Shown: positions 17,804 to 25,153 of the stretch, piece after piece
Numbering within the stretch: the stretch's first letter is position 1
Layout: every line of letters starts with the position of its first letter
DNA from: Marinomonas lutimaris
GTDB taxonomy: Bacteria; Pseudomonadota; Gammaproteobacteria; Pseudomonadales; Marinomonadaceae
DNA: 64,000 nucleotides
Assembly: GCF_019426345.1 (NCBI RefSeq)
Contig: NZ_JAHLLW010000001.1
Location: forward strand, 310,001 to 374,000
Direction: 5' to 3'
Program-made: the position numbers and the translations under genes
The notes under the pieces: model-generated
What the model saw: only the letters and a program-made list of their open reading frames with translations
What the model was told of the DNA's origin: nothing
Databases searched by the model: none

Positions 17804-19489
17804 ATGCCTTCACCCCCAGTTGTGGCGACTCTGCAAGAGCATGTGTCTTTTCTCTTGCATGAGGTCGAAACACACTGTCATCTCGTTGAGCTTTTTTTTA
17901 CATCAGGTTCTGTTGAGTTATTGTCGAGCATTCGCGGGCGTCGTGGTTATGTGCAAGCGCTGCGGGAAAAAGCCGACATTGAAACGGCGCGTTTATTAGA
18001 ACGTCGCAAAGCCAATACCACCTTCCATGCTCAAGTCAGTGGCATGCATGCCTTGGTGATCGCCCTTGAGATGTTGGCCAAGCATTGTTTCGATTGTGTT
18101 CGTGAGGGCACGCTAGAGGAAGCCTACGAGCATCCAACAGGGCAAGAATGCCGCAAGCTGGTGAAACGTATCAGACGTGCTTTGCGCTTAGTGAAAGTTG
18201 GCGTGAGCGACAACCGTCGCCGGACGGGCATCAAGCTAGGCCGACGCACGCATAAGCTGCTGGCGAGCTATAACGAGCTGCAAGCGTTAACGTTGCAAGC
18301 GAAGTTCGACCTGAGCGATGAACAGTTGCGGGCTGCGATTTTAAGTAATGTCAGTATTAAGCGCCTGATAGAGCAATTAGGCGTGGTGGCAGAAGCCTTG
18401 ATTAAGGCGGATCTTGGTCAAGTGGCCACATTGCAAAATTACCCTCATTTATTGGACAGTGCGACCAACCTAAATTATGACCTGCGAGATTTAAAAGTTC
18501 GCCGCTTGGCGTTGACTCGCTCTGGCAGTGCCATTGCGGCAATTACCCACAAGGATGAATCTGGCAAAGAGGTGTTAGCGGTTTACAAAGAAGGAGATCG
18601 CGCCAAGATCGAAGAAGAAGTGGCTGGAGTGAATCAATGGCGCAATATTGATCCTAGATTGGCTCCTAGCGTTCTTTCCCAAACCGGAACGTCTCAAATC
18701 AATGGGAAGAAGGATGACAGCAATGAGCAATCGTCTTTATTAATCGAACATATTCCGGGGAAAACTTTGGAAGCTTTGTTGCTCGATGGTGACCAAGACG
18801 GCACTCAAGCCGCGCTCAAAGTCTTATTTAAAACCCTGAATCAAACGTGGAAAGCCAGTTTAACGTCGGAATCTTGCACTGCAAATTTCATGGGGCAATT
18901 ACAAAAACGTATTGGCGACAGTCGCAAGGTTCATCCTGAATTTTTCAAAGACGAAGAACGCATTTGTGGTTACACCAGTCTAAGCTTTGATGAGTTAGTA
19001 CGTCGCGTGGCTGTAAACGAAGCCCAATGGCGAGCGCCGTTTTCCGTGCTGACCCATGGGGATTTTAATGTCGATAATTTGATTTACGACGACGCGGAAA
19101 AACGCGTGTATTTTATCGATCTACATCGCGCGTCTTACTTTGATTATGTGCAAGATTTGTCGGTGTTAATGGTTTCGATTTACCGCTTGCAGGTGTTAAG
19201 TGGTGAGACGCGAAAACAAATGATGGAAAGCGCCAAAGCGGTGTATCGCTTTGGTCGACGCTTTGCCAATCGTCAACAAGATAGCTCGTTTGAAGTTCGT
19301 CTGGCGGCGGGGCTTGCCCGTTCTTTTGCGACTTCGACACGATTTATTTTTGATAAAAAGCTCGCATCTCGAATGCATTTACGCGCTCGCTATTTGCTTG
19401 AGCGCCTAGCAAAGCTGTCGTCAGAAGAACGCACCTCTGAACAAGCCCAGACATTTACTTTACCGCTTAAGGAGCTTTACGTTGAATAA
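17804..19489 (+). CDS. PhoU-like helical domain fused to aminoglycoside-phosphotransferase-like kinase
   Basis: 561 aa, first gene of the PHO-box operon. Residues about 1-215 are all-helical, with repeated arginine-rich helices and a VAEALIKADLGQ segment resembling PhoU domains; this is my reading of pattern, not a confirmed hit. Residues about 250-530 resemble the protein-kinase-like APH fold: HGDFNVDNL (catalytic loop, cf. HGDxxxxN) and YFIDLHRASYFDYVQDLS (metal-binding Asp, cf. IDxxxx). A lysine-bearing strand (LAVYKEGDRAKIEEEV) would bind ATP. The substrate is unknown; small-molecule or protein phosphorylation are both possible. It overlaps the next gene by 8 bp. AGGG 9 bp upstream supports the ATG. 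Confidence 0.7.
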   Translation: MPSPPVVATLQEHVSFLLHEVETHCHLVELFFTSGSVELLSSIRGRRGYVQALREKADIETARLLERRKANTTFHAQVSGMHALVIALEMLAKHCFDCVREGTLEEAYEHPTGQECRKLVKRIRRALRLVKVGVSDNRRRTGIKLGRRTHKLLASYNELQALTLQAKFDLSDEQLRAAILSNVSIKRLIEQLGVVAEALIKADLGQVATLQNYPHLLDSATNLNYDLRDLKVRRLALTRSGSAIAAITHKDESGKEVLAVYKEGDRAKIEEEVAGVNQWRNIDPRLAPSVLSQTGTSQINGKKDDSNEQSSLLIEHIPGKTLEALLLDGDQDGTQAALKVLFKTLNQTWKASLTSESCTANFMGQLQKRIGDSRKVHPEFFKDEERICGYTSLSFDELVRRVAVNEAQWRAPFSVLTHGDFNVDNLIYDDAEKRVYFIDLHRASYFDYVQDLSVLMVSIYRLQVLSGETRKQMMESAKAVYRFGRRFANRQQDSSFEVRLAAGLARSFATSTRFIFDKKLASRMHLRARYLLERLAKLSSEERTSEQAQTFTLPLKELYVE

Positions 19490-20423
19490 GCCGAGAATTG
19501 GGGTCATTGGCATCCCGGGAAAATGGTCTACAGAAGTATTGGCGGATCGCCTTGAAGAGCGTACAGGCTTTCGCGCTGTGATCGATATGAGCAAAGTAGA
19601 ACTGCGTTTAGATACTAATCAATTGATGTATCAAAACTTGGATTTGATGACGCTGGACGGTTTGATCATCAAGAAGATCAGCGAAGTGTATTCGCCGGCT
19701 ACAGAAGACCGTATTCATCTGTTGTCTTATGCGGAGCGCGCTGGCGTCAAACTGTTTAGTCCAACTCAAAGTGTGGGTAACTTGGTGAACCGCTTGAGCG
19801 GTACTCTGGCGTTGCAGCAAGGCAACATTCCTATGCCGAAAACGCGCATCACAGAGAACCCAGAACAAGCTTTTGCTACAGTGCGAAAATTTGGCTCAGC
19901 GATATTAAAACCGCTGTATTCCACCAAGGCTCGCGGCATGATCATGTTGACCGAAGACGACAGTGACGAATTTGTTCGCAACGCGTTGGAAGAGTATCGT
20001 CAGAGTCAGTCCATTTATTATATACAGCAAACGGTGAAATTAGATGGTCGAGATTTGGGCATGGTGTTTGTTGGCGGTGAATACCTTTGTACTTATGCGA
20101 GGGTCGGCAATAAAGACTCTTGGAACACCACGATTAACAGCGGTGGCAAGTATGAGAAATTTGAGCCTGATGCCGCGTTGATTGAATTAGGCCGCCGAGC
20201 TCAATCTTGTTATGACCTGAGTTTCACTACCGTAGATATTGCCCTGACCAATCAAGGTCCAGTGGTGTTTGAAGTGTCGGCTTTTGGTGGCTTCAAAGGT
20301 GCGCTAGAAGGTTGCGATATCGATGCAGCCAGTGTTTACGCGGACTTTGTCCTGCAAAAATGTGGTCTACAAAACGATACTTCAAAAGATGGTGTATTGC
20401 AGAAGAAGGAGATTGCATCATGA
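19482..20423 (+). CDS. ATP-grasp enzyme, GAK-system type
   Basis: 313 aa. A TTG start is chosen because AAGGAG lies 7 bp upstream and it preserves an 8 bp overlap with the previous gene. RimK-like ATP-grasp architecture: an N-terminal substrate domain (RIGVIGIPGKWSTEVLADRL), a central segment with LSGTLALQQGNIPMPKTRIT (start of the ATP-grasp fold), lysine in AILKPLYSTKARGM, and metal ligands in TTVDIALTN and VVFEVSAFGGFKG (E..N replaced by E..A/F, so the second ligand is atypical). Such enzymes join a carboxylate to an amine or thiol using ATP. Its order before an HprK-related kinase matches families named grasp_GAK in NCBIfam (function unknown). Confidence 0.8.
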   Translation: MNKPRIGVIGIPGKWSTEVLADRLEERTGFRAVIDMSKVELRLDTNQLMYQNLDLMTLDGLIIKKISEVYSPATEDRIHLLSYAERAGVKLFSPTQSVGNLVNRLSGTLALQQGNIPMPKTRITENPEQAFATVRKFGSAILKPLYSTKARGMIMLTEDDSDEFVRNALEEYRQSQSIYYIQQTVKLDGRDLGMVFVGGEYLCTYARVGNKDSWNTTINSGGKYEKFEPDAALIELGRRAQSCYDLSFTTVDIALTNQGPVVFEVSAFGGFKGALEGCDIDAASVYADFVLQKCGLQNDTSKDGVLQKKEIAS

Positions 20424-21520
20424 TTAAAACCTTATTGAACTTGCCCCATGTAAACGAAGCATTAAGTCATTGTGAAGAAACGATTCGACTTCACTTTGCC
20501 GATTTGTCGGTAATTGTTCATTCCAATGAGGCCATGTTGTTGGCGGGTATTGCCGATTATTATCGTAGTTATTTGAAGGCCGAGGCCCACACGACAATGT
20601 CTTTGAACTTGTATGTGATGGAGCAAAACGTCGTTGGCGATGAGCTAGATTGGTTAAATGTGCCACGTGAAGAAGGCAAACAAGGCCGTAAAGAAGGCTA
20701 TCTTGATGTGGCTGGTGGACGTTGGATTAAAAAATTTAAAACCGGTATGGCGTTTTTACAACGACCGGATCACGCCGTTGCTGTGGGCTCTTGTGCGTCT
20801 AACTTGGCGCAAATTATCAACTTTATTAACAACCAATTTTTGAATCATTATTTGCGTGAAGGTTTCACCTTGGGCCATGCGTCGGCGTTTTGTGTAAATG
20901 GTGAAGCGACAGCCATCGCCGCTGGATCGGGCGGTGGCAAGTCCACCTTGATGCTGCGTTGTCTGGAAAATCCTAAGCGTGACTTTCTCACCAATGACCG
21001 ACTTTTACTAAAAAAGACAGCGTTTAAAAAGACCGAGCAAGGTACGCAAACCATCGGCTTGGCTAAACTGCCGCGAGTAAACCCAGGTACCTTGTTACAT
21101 GCCGAGCGTTTACGTCACATCTTGCCAGAAGCGCGCCAGCAAGCCTTACGCCAAATGCCGCAAAGTGAGCTGTGGTCTTTGGAAGAAAAATACGATGTAC
21201 AAATCGAAGATGAATACGGCCCAAACCGTGTTCGCTTAGCCGGAAATCTATCTCGTCTTATCATGCTGGACTGGTCATTAGACAGCGCTGAGCCGACGCA
21301 ATTAGAACCGGTTGATTTGGCTTCTCAGCCTGAAGTGATCGAAGGACTACGTAAACGCCCAGGGCCGTTTTATCAAGATAAGAGCGGTGAGTTTGCTGAT
21401 CTGAACGCCATTGATTCTGTGGCGCACTATTGTCGTGAACTGGCGAACGTGGACGTGTATCGACTCACCGGCAAGATCGACTTTGATCGTGCTTATGAAT
21501 TAATCGCTGCGTTGGATTAA
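20420..21520 (+). CDS. HprK-related kinase B, GAK-system type
   Basis: 366 aa from the ATG at 20420 (strong GAAGGAG upstream, ATGA overlap with the ATP-grasp gene). The C-terminal two-thirds resembles the HPr kinase/phosphorylase core: LGHASAFCVNGEATAIAAGS leads into the Walker A motif GSGGGKST (residues 169-176), then the LTNDRLLL segment as in HprK. HprK itself phosphorylates Ser-46 of HPr; this relative lacks the full HprK N-domain and its target is unknown. The combination with an ATP-grasp partner is the defining pair of GAK systems. Confidence 0.82.
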   Translation: MIKTLLNLPHVNEALSHCEETIRLHFADLSVIVHSNEAMLLAGIADYYRSYLKAEAHTTMSLNLYVMEQNVVGDELDWLNVPREEGKQGRKEGYLDVAGGRWIKKFKTGMAFLQRPDHAVAVGSCASNLAQIINFINNQFLNHYLREGFTLGHASAFCVNGEATAIAAGSGGGKSTLMLRCLENPKRDFLTNDRLLLKKTAFKKTEQGTQTIGLAKLPRVNPGTLLHAERLRHILPEARQQALRQMPQSELWSLEEKYDVQIEDEYGPNRVRLAGNLSRLIMLDWSLDSAEPTQLEPVDLASQPEVIEGLRKRPGPFYQDKSGEFADLNAIDSVAHYCRELANVDVYRLTGKIDFDRAYELIAALD

Positions 21521-21571
21521 ATCCCACGCGCCTGATTAATGGCTCTTTTAACAGAAAAGGTAACCAATATA

Positions 21572-22906
21572 ATGCAAAGCCCCATCCCAACCGTCACAGA
21601 CTGTCCTCATCACGCTGATATTATCGCTCGTTTACCAAGCGAGTGGGCGGCTTGGCCTCGGGATGAAAGCTCGGCAAATAGTCATGTTTTAGAACCGAAC
21701 AAAACGCCGTCTTTATTCAAGAAAAATAAGCTGTGCTGGCCAAAGCGTTCCGTGGTGTTTATTTCTGATCCTCATGCAGATGCAGTAGCTTTTGAGGACT
21801 CTTTGATAGCCGCTGGTGTGGCAGAGCGTAAGAAAAAAGCGGGTTTGGGTCATCTTTCCCTGACGAAAAAAGGTAAGCAGTCGGAAATCATCGTGGGTGG
21901 AGATTGTTTGGACAAAGGGCCGAGTAATTTAAAATTACTGCGTAGTGTGAAGCAGCTTTATAAGCTAAAAGCACGAGTAACTTTACTCGCTGGTAACCAC
22001 GACTTGCGCTTGTTGATGGGATTGTTGGCACTGGCGCGCAAAAAGGATGTGGGCAACCAGCACTTTTTCGTACGCATGGGGAAAAAAGTCGTGCCGTTGT
22101 TTCGGGAAGTTTTCGACGAATATTTGGCTGACGCTCATTGGGATAAGAAAATTCCCGATGAAGATACGTGCCGTGAACTACTTTTCCCCGGTGACGATTG
22201 GTTTAAAGAGTTTCCGTTTCATGCAGCAGGCTTTTTGACCGCAGAAGGCATCGACCGTGAAGTTCGTAAAATGGAATCTAAGAATCATAGTTTCGAGAAG
22301 CACTGCTTGTCAGCCGGATTGAGTTTGCGACAAGTCTATGCCACTTCGTTGAAATGCCAGCAATTGTTCTTGCATAAAAAGGGCGAGTTTAATTGGTTTT
22401 TTCGCAGGATGGAGCTGGTCGCCAAACGAGGTTCATTTTTATTTTTGCACGCTGGTTTGGACGACAGCATGGGGCAAATGTTGCTGAAAAGCGGCACTAA
22501 ATATGCGAACAAAGCCTTCCATCGCAATTTAAAACGTCGAGATTTATTCAGCTTTTACTACAGCTCGATTGCCAATACCTTTCGCACAAAATACCGTGAT
22601 GCCGACTTACCGTTGACTCATCGAGGTGTGCATGCCATTCACAAGGCGGGTATTCATGTTGTCGTGCAAGGCCATATTAACCGTCAGCAAGGCCAGCGTA
22701 TTACCATCAAAAAAGGCTTGGTGCATGTGGAAGCTGATATCACCTTGGACTGTCACTCCCGTACTGCGGAAGGTTTAAAAGGCCATGGTATTGGCGCGAC
22801 CTTGATCGGCAAGGATACTGGAATTGTCGGATTAAGTTGCGATTATCCAACTGCAAAAGTTATGACCTCAACCGAACTGCAAGGAATTTACGGACAAGTA
22901 TTATGA
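21572..22906 (+). CDS. Metallophosphoesterase of the GAK-like operon
   Basis: 444 aa from ATG 21572, preferred over ATG 21539 because AAAAGG lies about 12 bp upstream. Calcineurin-like metal motifs are in order: VFISDPHAD, IVGGDCLDKGPSNL, LAGNHDLR, FLHAGLDDS and VVQGHINRQQG, followed by HVEADITLDCHSR near the C-terminus. The ligand set supports a two-metal phosphatase/phosphodiesterase. It lies 51 bp after the HprK-related kinase and overlaps the next gene by 4 bp, so it may reverse a phosphorylation made by the kinases of the operon. The insert between the GNHD and HAG motifs is long. Substrate unknown. Confidence 0.82.
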   Translation: MQSPIPTVTDCPHHADIIARLPSEWAAWPRDESSANSHVLEPNKTPSLFKKNKLCWPKRSVVFISDPHADAVAFEDSLIAAGVAERKKKAGLGHLSLTKKGKQSEIIVGGDCLDKGPSNLKLLRSVKQLYKLKARVTLLAGNHDLRLLMGLLALARKKDVGNQHFFVRMGKKVVPLFREVFDEYLADAHWDKKIPDEDTCRELLFPGDDWFKEFPFHAAGFLTAEGIDREVRKMESKNHSFEKHCLSAGLSLRQVYATSLKCQQLFLHKKGEFNWFFRRMELVAKRGSFLFLHAGLDDSMGQMLLKSGTKYANKAFHRNLKRRDLFSFYYSSIANTFRTKYRDADLPLTHRGVHAIHKAGIHVVVQGHINRQQGQRITIKKGLVHVEADITLDCHSRTAEGLKGHGIGATLIGKDTGIVGLSCDYPTAKVMTSTELQGIYGQVL

Positions 22907-23172
22907 AATCTAAAACAGAATTTAAATACGAAGCTTTACTGGATGCCGATGATATTCAAGACGTACTAAAAGCGCTCTCGAAAGGCTTGTCGAAAGGCAA
23001 ACTGGAATTTAGTGAAGAAAAAGAAGGTTCCTTAACTCTCGATCCAAAGGGGCTAATGCGCCTAAAAGTTAGTGCGTCAGAAGACGAAGATAGCCAGCAG
23101 TTTGAAGTAAAAGTGCGCTGGGAAAAACGCCCTAAGCGTCTTAATAAAACAGCGCCAAATATTTTGTCTTGA
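22903..23172 (+). CDS. Small amphi-Trp-like acidic protein
   Basis: 89 aa from ATG 22903, which overlaps the preceding stop (ATGA); an upstream in-frame start at 22837 lies inside the phosphoesterase gene and is unlikely. Pattern: FKYEALLDADDIQDVLKALS helix, a KLEFSEEKEGSLTLDP strand, and a final beta strand FEVKVRWEK, matching the 60-70 residue amphi-Trp domain, itself related to XXXCH proteins of GAK systems (from memory). It has no cysteine and no signal peptide. It may be the modified substrate or an adaptor of the operon. The basic tail KRPKRLNKTAPNILS is short. Confidence 0.65.
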   Translation: MKSKTEFKYEALLDADDIQDVLKALSKGLSKGKLEFSEEKEGSLTLDPKGLMRLKVSASEDEDSQQFEVKVRWEKRPKRLNKTAPNILS

Positions 23173-23195
23173 TATTTTCTAGTGGATAAAAAAAG

Positions 23196-23225
23196 ACCGC
23201 CTATTTGCTTAAGCAGTGAGGCGGT
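23196..23225 (-). terminator. Intrinsic terminator between convergent operons
   Basis: ACCGCCT and AGGCGGT form a 7 bp stem enclosing an inner TGCTTAAGCA palindrome. On the minus strand it is followed by seven U residues (AAAAAAA at 23188-23194 on plus). It should terminate the 28.5-23.2 kb operon and probably also the GAK-like operon. Confidence 0.8.
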
Positions 23226-23246
23226 AAAGTTCGAAGAAACGCATTT

Positions 23247-24062
23247 TTACACTGATAATTGGTTAATCATCTGTCTCAGTGAGTCTTTGATTCCGCTTGC
23301 GGACACGATTATAGGATTGCCCTTTAGCAGTCCTTCACCTGATAAAAAGTCATTGGTTGCGCCACCAGCTTCATCCACCATAATGAGTCCTGCTAAACAA
23401 TCCCATGAGTTGATGTGAGGTTCGTAGTAGCCAATCAAACGACCAGCCGCCACGTAAGCCAACATGAGTGCGCCAGAACCGTTGCGAATAAACATGCCAC
23501 CTTGGTTTAATAGCTTGTCGATGAAGTTCACACATAGCGATGCTGGAACTCGGTGAGACGTACCTAAGCCCATCACGCCTTCTTGTACTGAATTTACTGC
23601 TAATGTTGCGACTTTTTTGTCGTTTACAAAACAGCCTTTGCCAGCTACGGCGCTAAATAGTTCGTTACTGTTTGGGTCAAAGATCAGGCCACAGGCAATT
23701 TTATCGTTCACCATGAGCGCAATCGAAATACACCAAGAATGCATGCCATTGAGGAAACAAGCCGTACCGTCAATTGGATCAATGACCCACAAATACTGGT
23801 TGTCACCTTTGGTAATACCTTGCTCTTCACCAAGAAAGCCATCTTGCGGGAAGTGCTCTTGTAAGCCTTCAATAATGGTGACTTCCACATTACGGTCAGC
23901 GATGCTTACTACGTCTTGTGGTTCCATTTTGGTTTCGACGATTAACTTTTCTCGATTACGAAAATACTCCAGAGCTTGAGCCCCAGCGATTTTGATCACT
24001 TTCTCAGCATGGTTAAATCGGTCGAGAACCGTTTGATCTATTAGGTTATGAGCTAAAAACAT
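23247..24062 (-). CDS. Inositol monophosphatase family phosphatase
   Basis: 271 aa lithium-sensitive-type sugar/inositol phosphatase. Metal-binding motifs are clear: EEQGI (about residue 78, the Glu ligand), WVIDPIDGTACFLNGM (DPIDGT motif) and INSWDCLAGLIMVDEAGG (the C-terminal WD motif). It belongs to the family of Mg-dependent phosphatases acting on inositol-1-phosphate, histidinol phosphate, fructose bisphosphate or related compounds. It is the last gene of the AfuABC-like transporter operon (17 bp gap to the ATPase), so it may dephosphorylate the imported compound in the cytoplasm. Substrate not determinable. Confidence 0.9.
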   Translation of the reverse strand: MFLAHNLIDQTVLDRFNHAEKVIKIAGAQALEYFRNREKLIVETKMEPQDVVSIADRNVEVTIIEGLQEHFPQDGFLGEEQGITKGDNQYLWVIDPIDGTACFLNGMHSWCISIALMVNDKIACGLIFDPNSNELFSAVAGKGCFVNDKKVATLAVNSVQEGVMGLGTSHRVPASLCVNFIDKLLNQGGMFIRNGSGALMLAYVAAGRLIGYYEPHINSWDCLAGLIMVDEAGGATNDFLSGEGLLKGNPIIVSASGIKDSLRQMINQLSV

Positions 24063-24079
24063 GAGGTTTACTCTCCACT

Positions 24080-25153
24080 CTAAGCTGTCTTAACTAACGC
24101 AAGACCGCGATTTGAAAACGCAATAGACACATCGGAACCGACGGGAATTGCTTGCTCAACACGATAGTCGACGACGAATAAACTACCGACTTCGGAATCA
24201 ACATCGTATTGCATTTGGTTGCCTAAATAAGTGGCTCGCTTAACGGTGCCAGTGAGTCCTGTGGACTGTTGGTCTCGCATGGATAAACGCACGGAACTTG
24301 GGTGCACTGCTAACAGCACACGGCCTTTGCTAAAATCCCGTTGTGGTAAAGAACAGCGCAGTGCGCCGACGGCAACTTCTGCGGTCTGCCCGTCGGTGGC
24401 GATGATGTCCGCCTCGATGAGATTGGCGTCACCAATAAAATCAGCAATAAAGCTTGAAGCAGGTGCTTCGTAGAGTTCACGTGGGCTACCTTCTTGGGCA
24501 ATGACTGAGCGATTCATTACGATAATGCGATCCGATACAGCCAGCGCTTCTTCTTGATCGTGGGTCACATAAACCGCGGTTAAACCGATTTTTTGCTGAA
24601 GTTCGCGAATTTCTTCCCGAACATGACGACGTAATTTGGCGTCTAGGTTTGATAGCGGTTCGTCTAGCAGAAGCACTTCAGGTTCTAGAACTAGTGCTCG
24701 AGCCACAGCAACACGTTGCTGCTGACCGCCGGATAGTTCACTCGGGTAACGCTGCCCGTAGCCTGCCAAGCCAACCAGCTCCAATCCTTCTTCGCTCTTT
24801 TCCTTGGCTTCGATTTTATTAACGCCGCTGGCGTTTAGGCCATAGGCGACGTTTTCAGCCACCGTCATGTGCGGAAACAAGGCATAGGATTGAAACACCA
24901 TGCTGACATCTCGGTCAGTTGCAGGTAGATGCGTAACGTCTTTATTGCCTATCATAATACGGCCAGAAGTGGGGTGTTCTAATCCTGCTAGCATGCGCAG
25001 CGTGGTGGTTTTACCACAGCCACTTGGTCCTAATAAGGTGACAAGGTTGCCTGGTTCAATCGTGAACGATACGTTATCGATGGCAGTGACATTGCCAAAG
25101 GTTTTAATGACGTTTTCAAAGCTCACCGAGCCTGGTTTGTAGTGGAGACTCAT
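24080..25153 (-). CDS. ABC transporter ATP-binding protein (AfuC/FbpC/PotA type)
   Basis: 357 aa. ATPase motifs: Walker A GPSGCGKTTTLR, Q-loop MVFQSYALFPHMTVAEN, signature [12 protein letters not shown], Walker B VLLLDEPLSNLDAKLR, and switch His in YVTHDQEEA. A C-terminal TOBE-type domain (about residues 250-355) is present. It pairs with the fused permease upstream (4 bp overlap) and the binding protein. The family is usually annotated as ferric iron import, but related AfuABC imports sugar phosphates. It should couple ATP hydrolysis to import of whatever the binding protein captures. Confidence 0.92.
   Translation of the reverse strand: MSLHYKPGSVSFENVIKTFGNVTAIDNVSFTIEPGNLVTLLGPSGCGKTTTLRMLAGLEHPTSGRIMIGNKDVTHLPATDRDVSMVFQSYALFPHMTVAENVAYGLNASGVNKIEAKEKSEEGLELVGLAGYGQRYPSELSGGQQQRVAVARALVLEPEVLLLDEPLSNLDAKLRRHVREEIRELQQKIGLTAVYVTHDQEEALAVSDRIIVMNRSVIAQEGSPRELYEAPASSFIADFIGDANLIEADIIATDGQTAEVAVGALRCSLPQRDFSKGRVLLAVHPSSVRLSMRDQQSTGLTGTVKRATYLGNQMQYDVDSEVGSLFVVDYRVEQAIPVGSDVSIAFSNRGLALVKTA

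Noticed and set aside
20312..20419. Extension of the HprK-related kinase inside the ATP-grasp gene
   Set aside because: It overlaps the upstream gene by over 100 bp; ATG 20420 has a strong ribosome binding site and an ATGA overlap.
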